Positions 5,766-6,828 of a stretch of DNA of 6,828 nt are shown piece after piece; within the stretch, counting starts at the first letter, position 1; every line of letters begins with the position of its first letter. Under the pieces are notes generated by a model that saw only the letters and a program-made list of their open reading frames with translations, made no database searches and was not told the origin of the DNA. Made by a program: the position numbers and the translations under genes. Origin of the DNA: B3-G11 sp036985855 (GTDB taxonomy: Bacteria > Actinomycetota > Acidimicrobiia > Spongiisociales > UBA5794); assembly GCA_036985855.1 (NCBI GenBank), contig BTQL01000089.1, forward strand, positions 1 through 6,828. Direction: 5' to 3'.

Positions 5766-5782
5766 TTGTCCATTTCGGACAA
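5766..5782. promoter_or_regulatory. Inverted repeat TTGTCC-N5-GGACAA
   Basis: TTGTCC (5766-5771) and GGACAA (5777-5782) form a perfect 6-bp inverted repeat. The right half, CGGACAA (5776-5782), recurs at 5823-5829, 47 bases on and just upstream of the glycosyltransferase promoter. A paired site plus an extra half-site upstream of a -35 suggests binding by a dimeric regulator. Confidence 0.4.
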
Positions 5783-5836
5783 ACTACCGCATTTCAGCAA
5801 AGGTCAGCACATATACACAATACGGACAATTTCCTA

Positions 5837-5866
5837 TTGACAGTTGTGTTTTGGAGACTACTGTCA
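5837..5866 (+). promoter_or_regulatory. Promoter of the glycosyltransferase gene, with overlapping inverted repeat
   Basis: TTGACA (5837-5842) is a consensus -35. After a 16-base spacer, TACTGT (5859-5864) fits a TAnnnT -10. TGACAGT (5838-5844) and ACTGTCA (5860-5866) are a perfect 7-bp inverted repeat lying across both promoter elements, so a regulator bound there would block RNA polymerase. The start site would be near 5871, about 70 bases before the ATG. Confidence 0.5.
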
Positions 5867-5924
5867 GTGGGCTGACGCATGGAGAACGCACTCGGGCTGA
5901 GTGATGTTTTCGTCTGCATTCATT

Positions 5925-5935
5925 GGGGGAGAAGG
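5925..5935 (+). promoter_or_regulatory. Ribosome binding site of the glycosyltransferase gene
   Basis: The purine run GGGGGAGAAGG ends 6 bases before the ATG at 5942. It favours that start over the in-frame ATG at 5879, which has no such site and lies only about 8 bases after the predicted transcription start. Confidence 0.65.
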
Positions 5936-5941
5936 CATTTA

Positions 5942-6828
5942 ATGGGCAACAAGTACCAGAACAGCACGGGCGGCAACCGTGCAATTCCACCGGGCCAACC
6001 GGCAAAACCTGTCATGGTTGATATCTCGCTGATCGTTCCAACGCGCGACGAAGCGATGAACGTGGAGCCGCTACTCGAACGCATCGCCCATGCGGAGTTC
6101 GATGGCAGTATCGAGGTCATCTTCGTCGATGACAGCGACGACGACACTCCCGCAGTGGTTGACGCTGCGCACGAACGCTACGAGTTCGAGATCAGCGTAA
6201 TTCACCGGCCGCCCGGTCAAAGGCAGGGAGGTCTCGGAAGCGCCGTGGTAATGGGGCTCGCTGCGTCGCGTGGAGAGTTCGCGTGCATCATGGATGGCGA
6301 CCTCCAGCATCCGCCGGAGCGAGTGTCGGACATGCGCCGGCAGGCCATACAAGACTCACTCGACCTTGTGGTCGGCAGCCGATACATCGAGGATGGTTCC
6401 GCCGCCGGCTTGTCGAAGCCACGCGAAGCATTGTCGCGCGTGGCGGGGTTCGCGGTACGAGCAGCGTTCCCACGCCGATGTGGAGGCGTCACCGACCCGA
6501 TGAGCGGCTTCTTCCTCGTCCGCATGGACAAGCTCAACCTGACCAGAGTCAAAGGTGACGGTTTCAAGATCTTGCTCGAAATCGCTGCGACACATCCGGA
6601 GTTCCGTCGTGGTGAGATCGCCTACGCGTTCGGCGAGCGACATGCCGGAGACACAAAGGCGTCAGTTGTCGAGGGCCTCCGGTTCCTCAAGGCCCTCGCC
6701 GTCTTGCGTACACATACCACGAAGAAGTCCTTCTACTACAACATCCACGGAGTTGTCACGGTGGCATCGACGGCCTGGCTACCAGAGCTCGAAGCGTTCC
6801 GGGTGGAACATCCCGTACGACCTGTCGA
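5942..6828 (+). CDS. Family 2 glycosyltransferase, polyprenol-phosphate mannose synthase type, 3' partial
   Basis: 295 residues are visible and the frame stays open to the window edge. After a polar N-terminal stretch of about 26 residues, the GT-A fold begins with DISLIVPTRDEAMN (27-40) and VIFVDDSDDDT (59-69). It continues with the nucleotide-sugar/metal motif MDGDLQHPPE (117-126), VVGSRYIEDG (143-152), DPMSGFF (185-191) and FGERHAGDTKAS (230-241). This set is typical of DPM1-like enzymes that move a sugar (often mannose, sometimes glucose) from a nucleotide donor to polyprenyl phosphate at the inner face of the membrane. The lipid-linked sugar then serves cell-surface glycans or protein O-mannosylation. 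Bacterial relatives often have C-terminal membrane segments or GtrA domains; none is reached here. Its own promoter and ribosome site suggest it is not part of the lasso operon. The sugar is unknown. Confidence 0.88.
   Translation, partial: MGNKYQNSTGGNRAIPPGQPAKPVMVDISLIVPTRDEAMNVEPLLERIAHAEFDGSIEVIFVDDSDDDTPAVVDAAHERYEFEISVIHRPPGQRQGGLGSAVVMGLAASRGEFACIMDGDLQHPPERVSDMRRQAIQDSLDLVVGSRYIEDGSAAGLSKPREALSRVAGFAVRAAFPRRCGGVTDPMSGFFLVRMDKLNLTRVKGDGFKILLEIAATHPEFRRGEIAYAFGERHAGDTKASVVEGLRFLKALAVLRTHTTKKSFYYNIHGVVTVASTAWLPELEAFRVEHPVRPV

Larger units (their letters stand above)
5682..5941. other. Regulatory intergenic region, no gene seen
   Basis: These 260 bases between A2 and the glycosyltransferase are visibly more AT-rich than the genes around them. 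I see no convincing ORF or terminator. The right half holds inverted repeats, a promoter and a ribosome site, listed separately. The left part (5682-5760) shows only the short palindrome GACCGGTC (5680-5687), which overlaps the A2 stop codon. Confidence 0.5.

Noticed and set aside
5879..5941. Upstream in-frame ATG that would extend the glycosyltransferase by 21 residues
   Set aside because: It has no ribosome site and lies about 8 bases after the predicted transcription start; the strong purine run at 5925-5935 supports 5942.

Overview
The window reads as high-GC actinobacterial DNA. Codon third positions are rich in G and C, several genes start at GTG or look leaderless, and there is a lipoprotein with a long Thr-rich linker of the kind common in Acidimicrobiia. 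That class is a guess; Actinomycetota is fairly safe. All genes I accept lie on the + strand.

The core of the window is a duplicated lasso-peptide-like module. Each copy is an asparagine-synthetase-like lasso cyclase (C protein) followed 42-46 bases later by a very small precursor gene (A). Module 1 is C1 (2-1639, 5' end cut off by the window) plus A1 (1686-1874, 62 aa). Module 2 is C2 (3687-5525, complete, 612 aa) plus A2 (5568-5681, 37 aa). Both precursors carry the lasso leader signature Y-x2-P-x-L-x3-G-x5-T in exactly the same register (Y4, P7, L9, G13, T19), followed by a shared R-K-S-G. Their downstream sequences are unrelated. A1 would have an exceptionally long core (about 42 aa, rich in Pro and aromatics, with two Cys). 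A2 would have an ordinary 17-aa core. An Asp sits at core position 7 (A1) or 8 (A2), where a macrolactam acceptor is expected.

Between the modules lie a class I SAM-dependent methyltransferase (about 1959-2753), which may tailor the peptide, and a Thr-rich lipoprotein (2841-3461) with a C-terminal Ig/cadherin-like beta domain. A 225-base gap (3462-3686) holds a run of predicted hairpins and a 10-bp palindrome. The RRE protein (B1) and leader peptidase (B2) needed for lasso maturation are not in the window. They would have to be encoded upstream of base 1, beyond base 6828, or elsewhere in the genome.

After A2, a relatively AT-rich 260-base intergenic region (5682-5941) carries inverted repeats and a plausible sigma70-type promoter. 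A family 2 glycosyltransferase of the polyprenol-phosphate-mannose-synthase type follows (5942 to beyond the right edge). It has its own promoter and strong ribosome binding site, so it is probably a separate transcription unit.

Expected pathway: each C protein activates the Asp side chain of its own precursor with ATP and closes the ring after an external B1/B2 pair removes the leader. The methyltransferase may modify one or both products. Lasso membership rests on visible motifs. Ring size, product structure and the methyltransferase target are inference.
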